Under the pieces are notes generated by a model, which had not been told where the DNA came from, made no database searches, and was given only the letters and a program-made list of their open reading frames with translations. The position numbers were made by a program, and so were the translations under genes. From an uncultured Vampirovibrio sp. (GTDB taxonomy: Bacteria > Cyanobacteriota > Vampirovibrionia > Gastranaerophilales > Gastranaerophilaceae), in the NCBI GenBank assembly GCA_910577515.1, contig CAJTLW010000006.1, forward strand, positions 67,218 through 131,217: a DNA stretch of 64,000 nt. Direction: 5' to 3'. Shown one piece after another: positions 57,013 through 64,000 of this stretch. How positions within the stretch are numbered: the stretch's first letter is position 1; each line of letters opens with the position of its first letter.

Positions 57013-57531
57013 CTATATTTTCCTACTTATTTTCTATCTTTTATATTTCTTTCATTTCATATTCTAACAAAAAAACAAAATCAAGTTAAGTAATTAACAA
57101 AAACTCGCCACCCTGGCTAAACCATTATTAAAACAAAAAGCATCTGTTAATTTCAGATGCTTTAATCTTTTTTCCCTTCACTCCATAAAAAGTCTAGTAG
57201 CCTTTATAGCTTAGCTTTTTTCTTTAATTTTTTTCTTTTGTTAATAAATCTTCTATCTCATTCCTCTTTTTAATAAACTTCGCTATTTCTCTCTTGACCA
57301 AACAGCTTGAGCCATCACTCCTTTCAAACATCTTTTCTTCTAAAAAACGGCTTCATTTTCGTTTATTTCCTCTCGACTTAAAGATAGTAAATAACAATTC
57401 CTCATGCCATGCAAGCACATTTTCCTTCAAAAAATTTTACAATTGACCATGCCCTTTGTCTTTTATAGTTAAATTTGTTTTTACAACTCTTAACTTAATA
57501 TTTTTAAATAATAGCCATAATAAAAAATACG
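57013..57531. other. Intergenic region between secD and the amidase
   Basis: About 520 bases with no gene of normal size. It contains a 10-bp terminator-like hairpin (57137-57163). On the minus strand a 35-codon frame (MFERSDGSSCLVKREIAKF and on) lies in the 57241-57360 stretch, following GAGAGGAAA and T/A-rich sequence resembling a -10 (TACTAT near 57386). Together these could be a short RNA or small protein gene ending at the hairpin. No match to SRP RNA, RNase P or tmRNA was recognised. Confidence 0.3.
57137..57163 (-). terminator. Intrinsic terminator in the secD-amidase gap
   Basis: AAAGCATCTG (57137-57146) pairs with CAGATGCTTT (57154-57163) around TTAATTT. On the minus strand it is followed by T5-G-T4, so it likely ends a minus-strand transcript that begins in the gap. 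Confidence 0.65.
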
Positions 57532-57549
57532 GTGTATTATTTTTTTGTT

Positions 57550-59589
57550 ATGCAAGCTTGCAAGTTCAAAATCAGGATAGAGTATATATATAAAAAACTT
57601 TTAATATTTTTATGCGCCATATTCCTCATGGCGCAGGGGCTTTCGGCAGGCAATGCATTTGCTGCAGAAGATATAAAAATAAACGGTTTAAAATTTGATA
57701 ATTCAGATAACCTTATTTTTATCCAATCAAATGGCGTTATTAATTTAAAGAAAGAAACCGCTCAGGATACAGCTGAAGAAGATAAAATATCAAGCTGCAT
57801 TGAAATTAAAAAAGGTTTTTTGAAAGAGCCAAACAGAGCTTATGTTGATATCTTTAATGCAAAATTAACTTCAGGTACAAAAACTTATGAACTTAAAAAT
57901 TCAGTTTTTAAAAATGTCAGGATGTCTCAGTTTCAAACAAACCCGAATATTGTAAGGATAGTGTTTACATACGCAAATGAAAACACGCCTGTGAATAATT
58001 TTAACGTGATTGCAAACGATAAATTAATAGCCGTACGCTACACTAAAACTTTAAACAAAACATCAAAATATCAAATTATTTATTCAAACACCAATGATAA
58101 AGAAAGAACTGTCTTTTTCCAAAACACAACCGCATCAGATAAAATAACAGACCCTGTTGTTCCTGTTTCAAATATTAAAGATGATAAAGCCGAATTAAAC
58201 AAAATGTTTGAAAAAAATAACAGGCAGATGGAAGAAGATATTGAATATCAGCTTCAATCTAAGTTTTATATAAATTCTATAGCCCAAAACCCAAACGGCA
58301 TTACAATAAAAGGAACAGGGTTTTTAAGCCTTAAACCTGCTATCTTTTTAGATAACCCTAATAGAATGGTCATAGATTTTGATGATACTGTTTTAGCTAA
58401 AAATTTAAGAAATAAAAATTTTACAATAGGAACTCCTGAAATAAATGATGACGGCACATTAAAACAAAAGGAAACAATAAGATTAGGGCAAAATTCAACA
58501 AACGTTGCAAGGCTTGTAATTCAGGGAGCCGATGCTAAAAACTACAGAGCAGTAATTTCTCCTGACCTTCAAAACGTATACATAGCAAAAAGGTCTGATG
58601 TTATAAATACAAAAATAACCGAAACCCAAAGTATTATTAAACAAATAAAGGTTTCAAAAGAAGAAAAAGAATTATCTGAAAACGACAAAGAGGAAGAAAA
58701 GCTTGTAACATCCACTATTGAATTCAACCTTACAGAACCTATAGCATTTTCAACATTTGAAGAAAATAAAAACCTTTATATAGATTTTAGCAACGTTTCA
58801 TCCGTGCCTGAAAACTTAATGCAGGAACTTTTAAAATTTCATCCTAATGTTCAAACAGTAAGGCTTGCACTCGATAAAACAAGGGTTGTTTTCCCCGTTG
58901 GAGATAAAGCGCATATTCAGGTTAAAATTTCACCTGATGCAAAAAACCTTTTGGTTTCAATAAAGAAAAAAGAAATAATTCAAAAAGAAGAGCCTGTAAT
59001 TTCAAAAGCAGATAAAAAAGAAATGTCTATTTCAAACCTTTATAAAGTGGTGATTGATGCAGGCCATGGAGGTTCTGATGTCGGCGCAACAAGAGATGGA
59101 ATTTATGAAAAAGATATAACTTTATCTATTGCAAAAATGGTTGAAAAAAACCTTGCTGCTAAAAAAGTACAAACCACAATGACATTAGAAAAAGATAAAA
59201 CCGTATCACTGCAGGAAAGATGCGATATTTCAAATGAAACTTCACCCGATGTTTTTGTAAGTATTCATGTAAATTCAAGCGTAAATGATGCAATATTTGG
59301 AGTTGAAACCCACTGGTGGAAGCAAGATAGTGTAGAATATGCAAAAATTGTTCATAAACACCTTGAAAAGAATTTTAACAAATGGAAGACAAAAGACAGA
59401 GGTTTGTTTAAGTCGCAATTTTATGTTATAAATCATACTGAAGCACCCGCAATTCTTGTAGAAATAGGTTTTATTTCAAACATAGATGAGAGAAAAGCCA
59501 TCATAACCCAAAAAAGACAGTCTGAAATTGCAAAAGCAATATCTGATGGAGTTATGGAATATTTAAAAACAAAAGGAAAAGAAGAATGA
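57550..59589 (+). CDS. AMIN-domain N-acetylmuramoyl-L-alanine amidase
   Basis: About 679 residues from the ATG at 57550; a GTG six codons upstream is possible. A signal peptide (residues 1-38, ending NAFA-AED) is followed by AMIN-type beta domains (about 45-170, 220-330 and 370-470; each with a VRIVFTYAN / RMVIDFDD / LYIDFSNV strand). The C-terminal amidase_3 domain (about 497-675) has the zinc ligands H in VIDAGHGGSD, E in GIYEKD and H in VSIHVNSS, and catalytic E in LVEIGFISN. It cleaves peptide stems from peptidoglycan in the periplasm. It overlaps murI by 4 bases. Confidence 0.94.
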   Translation: MQACKFKIRIEYIYKKLLIFLCAIFLMAQGLSAGNAFAAEDIKINGLKFDNSDNLIFIQSNGVINLKKETAQDTAEEDKISSCIEIKKGFLKEPNRAYVDIFNAKLTSGTKTYELKNSVFKNVRMSQFQTNPNIVRIVFTYANENTPVNNFNVIANDKLIAVRYTKTLNKTSKYQIIYSNTNDKERTVFFQNTTASDKITDPVVPVSNIKDDKAELNKMFEKNNRQMEEDIEYQLQSKFYINSIAQNPNGITIKGTGFLSLKPAIFLDNPNRMVIDFDDTVLAKNLRNKNFTIGTPEINDDGTLKQKETIRLGQNSTNVARLVIQGADAKNYRAVISPDLQNVYIAKRSDVINTKITETQSIIKQIKVSKEEKELSENDKEEEKLVTSTIEFNLTEPIAFSTFEENKNLYIDFSNVSSVPENLMQELLKFHPNVQTVRLALDKTRVVFPVGDKAHIQVKISPDAKNLLVSIKKKEIIQKEEPVISKADKKEMSISNLYKVVIDAGHGGSDVGATRDGIYEKDITLSIAKMVEKNLAAKKVQTTMTLEKDKTVSLQERCDISNETSPDVFVSIHVNSSVNDAIFGVETHWWKQDSVEYAKIVHKHLEKNFNKWKTKDRGLFKSQFYVINHTEAPAILVEIGFISNIDERKAIITQKRQSEIAKAISDGVMEYLKTKGKEE

Positions 59590-60359
59590 TAGGATTGTTT
59601 GATTCAGGTGTCGGAGGTTTAAGCGTTTTAAAAGCAATCACGGAAAATGGTATCAAAGATGATTTTATCTATTTCGGTGATACAAAAAACGTCCCTTACG
59701 GCACAAAAACAAAGGATGAAATCTTATCTTTTACAAAAGATATAATGGAATTTTTTATAAAAAAGGGGGCAGATTGTGCTATTATGGCGTGCAATACAAG
59801 TTCAGCCCTTGTGTATGAAGACCTTAGAAAAAAATTTTCAGATAAAATAAAAATTTACCCTTTAATTCAATATGCTGCACCGTTTTTTAAAAATGAAAAG
59901 GAAACAATAGGCGTTATGGCAACCAATGCCACAGTAAAAAGCCGCGCATATACGAGAGAAATAACAAAAATAAACCCTAGGGCAAATATTGTGGAACTAG
60001 AGTGTCAAAAATTTGTTGAAATAGTTGAAAAAATGCTTTACAGTGACCCTTTAAGCTTAAACTATATAGAAGAAAAGGTTGAATACTTAAAAAATGCAGA
60101 GTGCAAAAAAATAATTTTGGGCTGTACGCATTTTCCTTATCTTGTGCCGGTTTTCAAAAAATTTGCACCTGATATAGAATTTATAGACCCTGCTAAGCTT
60201 TTAATAAAATCAATTCAAAAAGAACTTTTTGTAAACCAAAGCGAAGAAAGCTCCTTTGAATTTTATGTATCTTCTGACCCTGAAAGCTTCAAACAAAGCG
60301 GCTCTATGTTTTTTGATATAAAAGAACAACCAAAACTTGCAGAATTTGCTAAAGTATAA
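59586..60359 (+). CDS. murI: Glutamate racemase
   Basis: 257 residues. It makes D-glutamate for peptidoglycan. Both catalytic cysteines are visible, in ACNTSSA and GCTHFPYL; the start IGLFDSGVGGLSVLKAI and YFGDTKNVPYGTKT are diagnostic. Its ATG overlaps the amidase stop (ATGA), so the two cell-wall genes are coupled. Confidence 0.97.
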   Translation: MIGLFDSGVGGLSVLKAITENGIKDDFIYFGDTKNVPYGTKTKDEILSFTKDIMEFFIKKGADCAIMACNTSSALVYEDLRKKFSDKIKIYPLIQYAAPFFKNEKETIGVMATNATVKSRAYTREITKINPRANIVELECQKFVEIVEKMLYSDPLSLNYIEEKVEYLKNAECKKIILGCTHFPYLVPVFKKFAPDIEFIDPAKLLIKSIQKELFVNQSEESSFEFYVSSDPESFKQSGSMFFDIKEQPKLAEFAKV

Positions 60360-60519
60360 TTGCTTATAATTCTATCGTATCAATTTTACGGCCTTCTTGC
60401 ATTTCCTATTGCAAAAGGCGAAAAAAGAAGCTACAATATATTTATTCAATTCTTATGGTGATAGATTATATTTCCAAAAAGGCTTGAGATTATTTACTAA
60501 CCAAAGGAGACCAAAAACA

Positions 60520-60795
60520 ATGTACCAAGACGAAACCCTAAAATGCGAAGATTGTGGACAAGAATTTGTATTCACAGTAGGGGAACAAGAATTTTATGCA
60601 GAAAAAGGGCTTGTTAACAAACCAAAAAGATGCCCTGAATGCAGAAAAGACAGAAGGCAAAGAAACTCAAGAAAAAAAATGTATGAAGCCGTTTGTTCTG
60701 AATGCGGCGCACAAACAAAAGTTCCTTTTAAGCCTATTGAGGGAAAAGAAATCTATTGTAAAGAATGTTATTTAAAAAGACAGGCAGCTGTTTAA
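60520..60795 (+). CDS. Zinc-ribbon protein
   Basis: 91 residues from the ATG at 60520, chosen because AAAGGAG lies just upstream; a longer open frame to 60397 has no such site. Two zinc sites are visible: CEDCGQEF with CPECRKDRR, and CSECGAQTKVPF with YCKECYLK. This two-ribbon layout is common as a small zinc-binding domain in many bacteria; its role is not known. It has its own terminator. Confidence 0.85.
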   Translation: MYQDETLKCEDCGQEFVFTVGEQEFYAEKGLVNKPKRCPECRKDRRQRNSRKKMYEAVCSECGAQTKVPFKPIEGKEIYCKECYLKRQAAV

Positions 60796-60821
60796 AAATT
60801 AAATAATAAAAATCTTAAATT

Positions 60822-60860
60822 AAACCGCCCTTTTGAAATATCCTTTAGGGCGGTTTTTTA
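60822..60860 (+). terminator. Intrinsic terminator of the zinc-ribbon gene
   Basis: AAACCGCCCT (60822-60831) and AGGGCGGTTT (60847-60856), then TTTT. Confidence 0.85.
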
Positions 60861-60881
60861 ACGGTAAATTTATGTTACAAA

Positions 60882-60911
60882 TTGTACATAAAACCCTGTA
60901 AAAAATATAAT
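60882..60911 (+). promoter_or_regulatory. Promoter of glgC
   Basis: TTGTAC (60882-60887), 18-base spacer, TATAAT (60906-60911), 30 bases before the GTG start. Confidence 0.6.
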
Positions 60912-60941
60912 AAGCATAGGAATTGTTAAAAGGATTTAAAA

Positions 60942-62180
60942 GTGATAAAAGATAAAGCCCTTACAATGATACTTGCAGGAGGACAAGGAAAAAGACTTTT
61001 CCCCTTAACCCGCGACAGAGCAAAGCCCGCTGTACCTTTTGGCGGCAGATACCGCATTATAGATTTCGTTTTAAATAATTTTGTAAATTCAGGCTTTTAT
61101 AAAATAAAAGTATTAACCCAATACAAATCAGATTCCTTAAATAAACATATTTCAAGGGGCTGGAATTTATCTGCTTCTGTAGGACAATATGTTGATTGCG
61201 TTCCTGCACAAATGAGAACAGACGGCAACTGGTATAAAGGAACAGCTGATGCAATTTATCAGAATATTAACCAGATAACAGACGGAAACTACGGTAATAT
61301 CTTTGTTTTCGGAGGCGACCATATTTATAAAATGGATGTGCGCCAGATGCTTGATTATCATATTCAAAAAGATGCCGATTTAACAATAGCTGCAATCCCA
61401 ATCCCTATTGAACTTGCAGGCGAATACGGCATAATTGAAGTAGATGAAAACTGGCGCCTTACAGGTTTTATAGAAAAACCAAAAACTACACCAAAACATA
61501 TTCCAGGCATAGAAAACATGTGCCTTGCTTCAATGGGAAACTATATCTTTAAATCAGATGTTTTAATTGATGAAGTTCAAAATGATGCTAAAAATGAAGC
61601 CTCAGCGCACGATTTTGGCAAAAATATTATCCCGAATATGTTAAATTCCGGCAAAAAAGTTTTCATATACGATTTTGCAAAAAATGAATTTCCGGGAATG
61701 ACACCTTCTGAAAAAGGTTATTGGAGAGATGTAGGAAATGTAGACAGCTACTTCCAGGCTAACATGGATTTATTAGATTATAACCCTGAATTAAATCTGT
61801 ATTCTAAAGATTGGCCTCTCCGTACGTTTAATTACAATTTCCCGCCTGCAAAATTTATTTGGGATGAAGACAAAAGAGTAGGTGTTGCCAAGAATTCTTT
61901 AGTATCAGAGGGCTGCATTATCTCTGGCGGTTCACTTTCAAGATGCGTTTTATCTCCAAAAGTGCATATTAATAGCTTCTGCCACATTTCAAATTCAATC
62001 TTGCTTGAAAACGTAAAAATCGGTAGACATTCAAGAATTAATCGTGCAATCATCGATAAGAACGTAGCAATTCCGCCATATACAGAAATCGGCTACAGCA
62101 GGGAAGAAGACCTGAAACGCGGCTTCTTTGTATCAGACGGCGGAATCACTGTCGTTCCAAAAGACGCTATTGTGGATTAA
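60942..62180 (+). CDS. glgC: Glucose-1-phosphate adenylyltransferase
   Basis: 412 residues from a GTG with AAGGA upstream. It makes ADP-glucose, the substrate of GlgA. ILAGGQGKRLFPLTRDRAKPA is the nucleotide-binding start (positions 11-31), then GTADAIYQN, FGGDHIYKMD and FIEKPK are typical. The C-terminal beta-helix (ISGGSLSRCVLSPKVHI to RINRAIIDKN) holds allosteric sites. It stands apart from glgA, which is at the other end of the window. Confidence 0.97.
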   Translation: MIKDKALTMILAGGQGKRLFPLTRDRAKPAVPFGGRYRIIDFVLNNFVNSGFYKIKVLTQYKSDSLNKHISRGWNLSASVGQYVDCVPAQMRTDGNWYKGTADAIYQNINQITDGNYGNIFVFGGDHIYKMDVRQMLDYHIQKDADLTIAAIPIPIELAGEYGIIEVDENWRLTGFIEKPKTTPKHIPGIENMCLASMGNYIFKSDVLIDEVQNDAKNEASAHDFGKNIIPNMLNSGKKVFIYDFAKNEFPGMTPSEKGYWRDVGNVDSYFQANMDLLDYNPELNLYSKDWPLRTFNYNFPPAKFIWDEDKRVGVAKNSLVSEGCIISGGSLSRCVLSPKVHINSFCHISNSILLENVKIGRHSRINRAIIDKNVAIPPYTEIGYSREEDLKRGFFVSDGGITVVPKDAIVD

Positions 62181-62243
62181 CGGTTCGATAACAAAATTTA
62201 ATCAACTAACGCTGCAACATATTATATTAAGGCAAAAAAACGG

Positions 62244-62272
62244 GTATTGAAGGTTACAAAATCAATACCCTT
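62244..62272 (-). terminator. Terminator of the second glycine-rich giant gene
   Basis: GGGTATTGA (62244-62252) and TCAATACCC (62264-62272). On the minus strand the stem is followed by G then seven T, so it serves the 62299-64000 gene. Confidence 0.8.
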
Positions 62273-62298
62273 AAGAAAATTGTTTATCGTAAAACTGT

Positions 62299-64000
62299 CT
62301 ATTCCCACCATTCAAGAATTATCTTGCCGTTTGTTCCATTTCCTCCTGTGTTAGGATTGTATGTAGAAGTTGCAGGGTTTGCCCCTATATCAAGTATTCC
62401 TGCTCCGCCTCCGCCTGAACCATAGCCTATAGCATTTGTTCCTTTTGCATTATCTCCTGTTGTTCCGCCCTTTCCCCCTGAATTATTTACATTGGTTCTA
62501 AGTAGCTTATCGTTTCTTTCTAATGTTGCACCGCTTCCACCTTTGTTTGATATTCCGGGGTTGCCTTGTATGCTTGGTATATAGCAATTGGATATTGTAG
62601 TTGTGTTATTACATCTTGTTGTTATTGTTTTGTCTTTATATTTATATAATGTGTTTAAAGTTCCGCCAACCCCATTTGTAATTGTTGTATCAGGATGTAC
62701 TCCTGTTATTGTTGGGGAACCCCCGCCGTTTCCTCCCCCTGCTTCCACTTTTATACTTGTTTTATTAATTCCAAATACCGTATCTCCTCCTTTTTTAGCA
62801 GGGTTAAGTATATTATTATCTACACTTGCCCCATCTCCTCCTTTACCTATTCTAAATTTTATTCTTTCTCCACTTTTTACATCTATTGTATAGGTTGCAA
62901 TATTGCCGGAAGCTCCTCCTCCTGCAGTTCCAACATCAGAATATTTATATCCTCCTTTACCGCTATTTAAAGCAGCATCCCAATATTTGTTCCATGATAT
63001 GCGGGCATAACCACCAGAGCCGTTACCGCCATTTGATAAACCATAACCTCCACCTCCACCGCAGCCATAGCCTTGGGCATTGCCTCCTTCGGGGTTAGAA
63101 GCCGTTCCGCCTTTCCCGGGAGTACAGGTAAACCAGGGGGTAGTAACGGTGCCGCCAGCACCTCCTGTAGAGCCATTTGGATACGTGTTATTTCCTAGGG
63201 ATGGTACGCCTGTACCTTCCGAATTACCTGCATTATAGCCGCTAATGTTAGAAAAACCTGCAACGGTTACTGGTACTTCAGGTACATCTGCTCCTGTTGT
63301 AATATTTCCCGCACAACCATAGCCGGGCTCATTAGTTACACCTGTATATGAGCCGCCATATGTACAACTCCATTGATGATAAGGCGAAGTTGTAAGTATA
63401 ATATTATCTTTTCTGTATATTCTTGATACTAATGCGTCCCATTGTTCATAAGTTCCGTTACTGCCGCTGCCCACAGTCGGGTCAATAACTACCCCTGAAG
63501 CATCAATATATCCTTTTGTGCCACCTATGGCACCATTACCTATCTTGATATTCAAAGTTTCGTTTGACACTACATTTAAGGATTGAATAGGTATCAGCTG
63601 TCCACCCCCGCCGCCCCCGCCGCCCGGGCCATAATCCAGGTAGATTATTTTAAGCGCACCATTCTGACCACCACCGCAGTTATTTGGAAATTCACTTGCA
63701 ACAGAAGATGCTGTATTGCCTGTTATATAGCTGCTACCGTTCCAATTATTGCCACCGTTATTACCTGCTGTACAATTTGATGTATTAAGGCAATTTGCGC
63801 CACCCCCACCCGAAAATTGTGAGCAGGCTCCACCATCAGTACACGTATCACCGCCATTTCCACCATTTTTGCCACCACCACCGGCTCCCGGTGCAAGTGC
63901 TCCAGCTCCGCCGCCGCCACCTGAAGCCAAAATATAAAATGACTGCCCGTTAAGTCCAAATGCAGAGGCACCACCCCCACCCCCGCCGGCACCCCAGCTT
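62299..64000 (-). CDS. Glycine-rich giant protein (N-terminus beyond window)
   Basis: At least 566 residues, open to the right edge. Repeated glycine tracts (GAGALAPGAGGGG, GPGGGGGGGGQLIPI), extended strand segments (TLNIKIGNGAIGG, GERIKFRIGKGGDGA) and the end GKIILEWWE match the layout of the 13829-16468 protein (FTVPQGV-type, ending NGYVFIKW). Cysteines are scattered (CTDGGACSQF, CLNTSNCTA). It is very likely a second surface protein of the same kind, probably also with a prepilin-like start that lies outside this window. Confidence 0.75.
   Translation of the reverse strand, partial: SWGAGGGGGGASAFGLNGQSFYILASGGGGGAGALAPGAGGGGKNGGNGGDTCTDGGACSQFSGGGGANCLNTSNCTAGNNGGNNWNGSSYITGNTASSVASEFPNNCGGGQNGALKIIYLDYGPGGGGGGGGQLIPIQSLNVVSNETLNIKIGNGAIGGTKGYIDASGVVIDPTVGSGSNGTYEQWDALVSRIYRKDNIILTTSPYHQWSCTYGGSYTGVTNEPGYGCAGNITTGADVPEVPVTVAGFSNISGYNAGNSEGTGVPSLGNNTYPNGSTGGAGGTVTTPWFTCTPGKGGTASNPEGGNAQGYGCGGGGGYGLSNGGNGSGGYARISWNKYWDAALNSGKGGYKYSDVGTAGGGASGNIATYTIDVKSGERIKFRIGKGGDGASVDNNILNPAKKGGDTVFGINKTSIKVEAGGGNGGGSPTITGVHPDTTITNGVGGTLNTLYKYKDKTITTRCNNTTTISNCYIPSIQGNPGISNKGGSGATLERNDKLLRTNVNNSGGKGGTTGDNAKGTNAIGYGSGGGGAGILDIGANPATSTYNPNTGGNGTNGKIILEWWE

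Noticed and set aside
57013..57531. SRP RNA, RNase P RNA or 6S RNA
   Set aside because: None of the conserved cores (such as GGAAGCAGC of SRP RNA or GAGGAAAGTCC of RNase P) is present.
1..64000. CRISPR array
   Set aside because: No set of regularly spaced identical repeats and no cas gene; the repeats found are palindromic and isolated.

Overview
The window is a 64 kb piece of an AT-rich, double-membraned bacterial chromosome using the standard bacterial code (ATG, GTG and TTG starts; no in-frame TGA in real genes). LpxK, an Mla/MCE-type lipid transporter, a beta-barrel protein and AMIN-type amidase show an outer membrane. The low GC, glgC and glgA genes, very large glycine-rich proteins with prepilin-like N-termini and scattered small Xre regulators resemble gut Vampirovibrionia (Melainabacteria, Gastranaerophilales) of the Cyanobacteriota. 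That assignment is an inference from gene style, not from a marker-gene tree.

Layout. 1-3.8 kb (minus): end of a GT-C membrane glycosyltransferase, glgA, ruvA, bioB and a TPR lipoprotein-size secreted protein. 4-9.4 kb: an accessory stretch with an LCP cell-wall ligase, two mini Xre regulators with paired operator-like palindromes, a decayed HAD phosphatase, a 351-bp element bounded by inverted repeats with a decayed second copy 3 kb away, and a CHASE2-GGDEF diguanylate cyclase. 9.4-13.5 kb: ssb, a four-carbon acid-sugar kinase/PdxA-like pair, and a hybrid-cluster-protein homologue that has lost its metal ligands. 13.5-16.7 kb: a third mini Xre gene divergent from a glycine-rich giant prepilin-like gene whose leader contains an in-frame palindromic repeat; a second copy of that repeat lies just downstream.

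16.8-31 kb (plus): pnp, a lipoprotein, two TadE/TadG-like single-pass proteins, polA, a small secreted protein, priA, a two-core SF1 helicase and a separate RecB-type nuclease, which together look like an unusual AddAB-type DNA-end processing system. 31-39 kb (minus): map, adk, secY, rplO, rpmD, rpsE (the tail of the spc operon, cut off from its usual neighbours), a malic enzyme with an internal duplication, plsY and der. 39-41.1 kb (minus): a repeat-containing protein whose reading frame is broken at three homopolymer runs, the first a perfect A AAA AAG slippery heptamer next to a stop, and a glycosyltransferase with a G11 tract where its ribosome binding site should be.

41.2-50.4 kb (plus): a 65-residue orphan protein with a near-consensus promoter and its own terminator, ribE-ribBA, a double-GNAT protein, serA, mlaE-mlaF-mlaD and lpxK. 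50.3-57 kb: an outer-membrane barrel (minus), rimP-nusA behind a structured, attenuator-like leader, an Fmt-like formyltransferase, an Xre/zinc-ribbon protein, secF and secD (minus). 57-64 kb: an AMIN-type amidase and murI (peptidoglycan), a zinc-ribbon protein, glgC, and the C-terminal part of a second glycine-rich giant that runs off the window.

No rRNA, tRNA, CRISPR array, phage module or transposase gene was recognised. The best candidates for new biology are the ligand-less hybrid cluster protein, the two-core helicase plus nuclease pair, the G11 tract, the multi-frameshift gene, the internally duplicated malic enzyme and the repeat inserted inside a prepilin leader.
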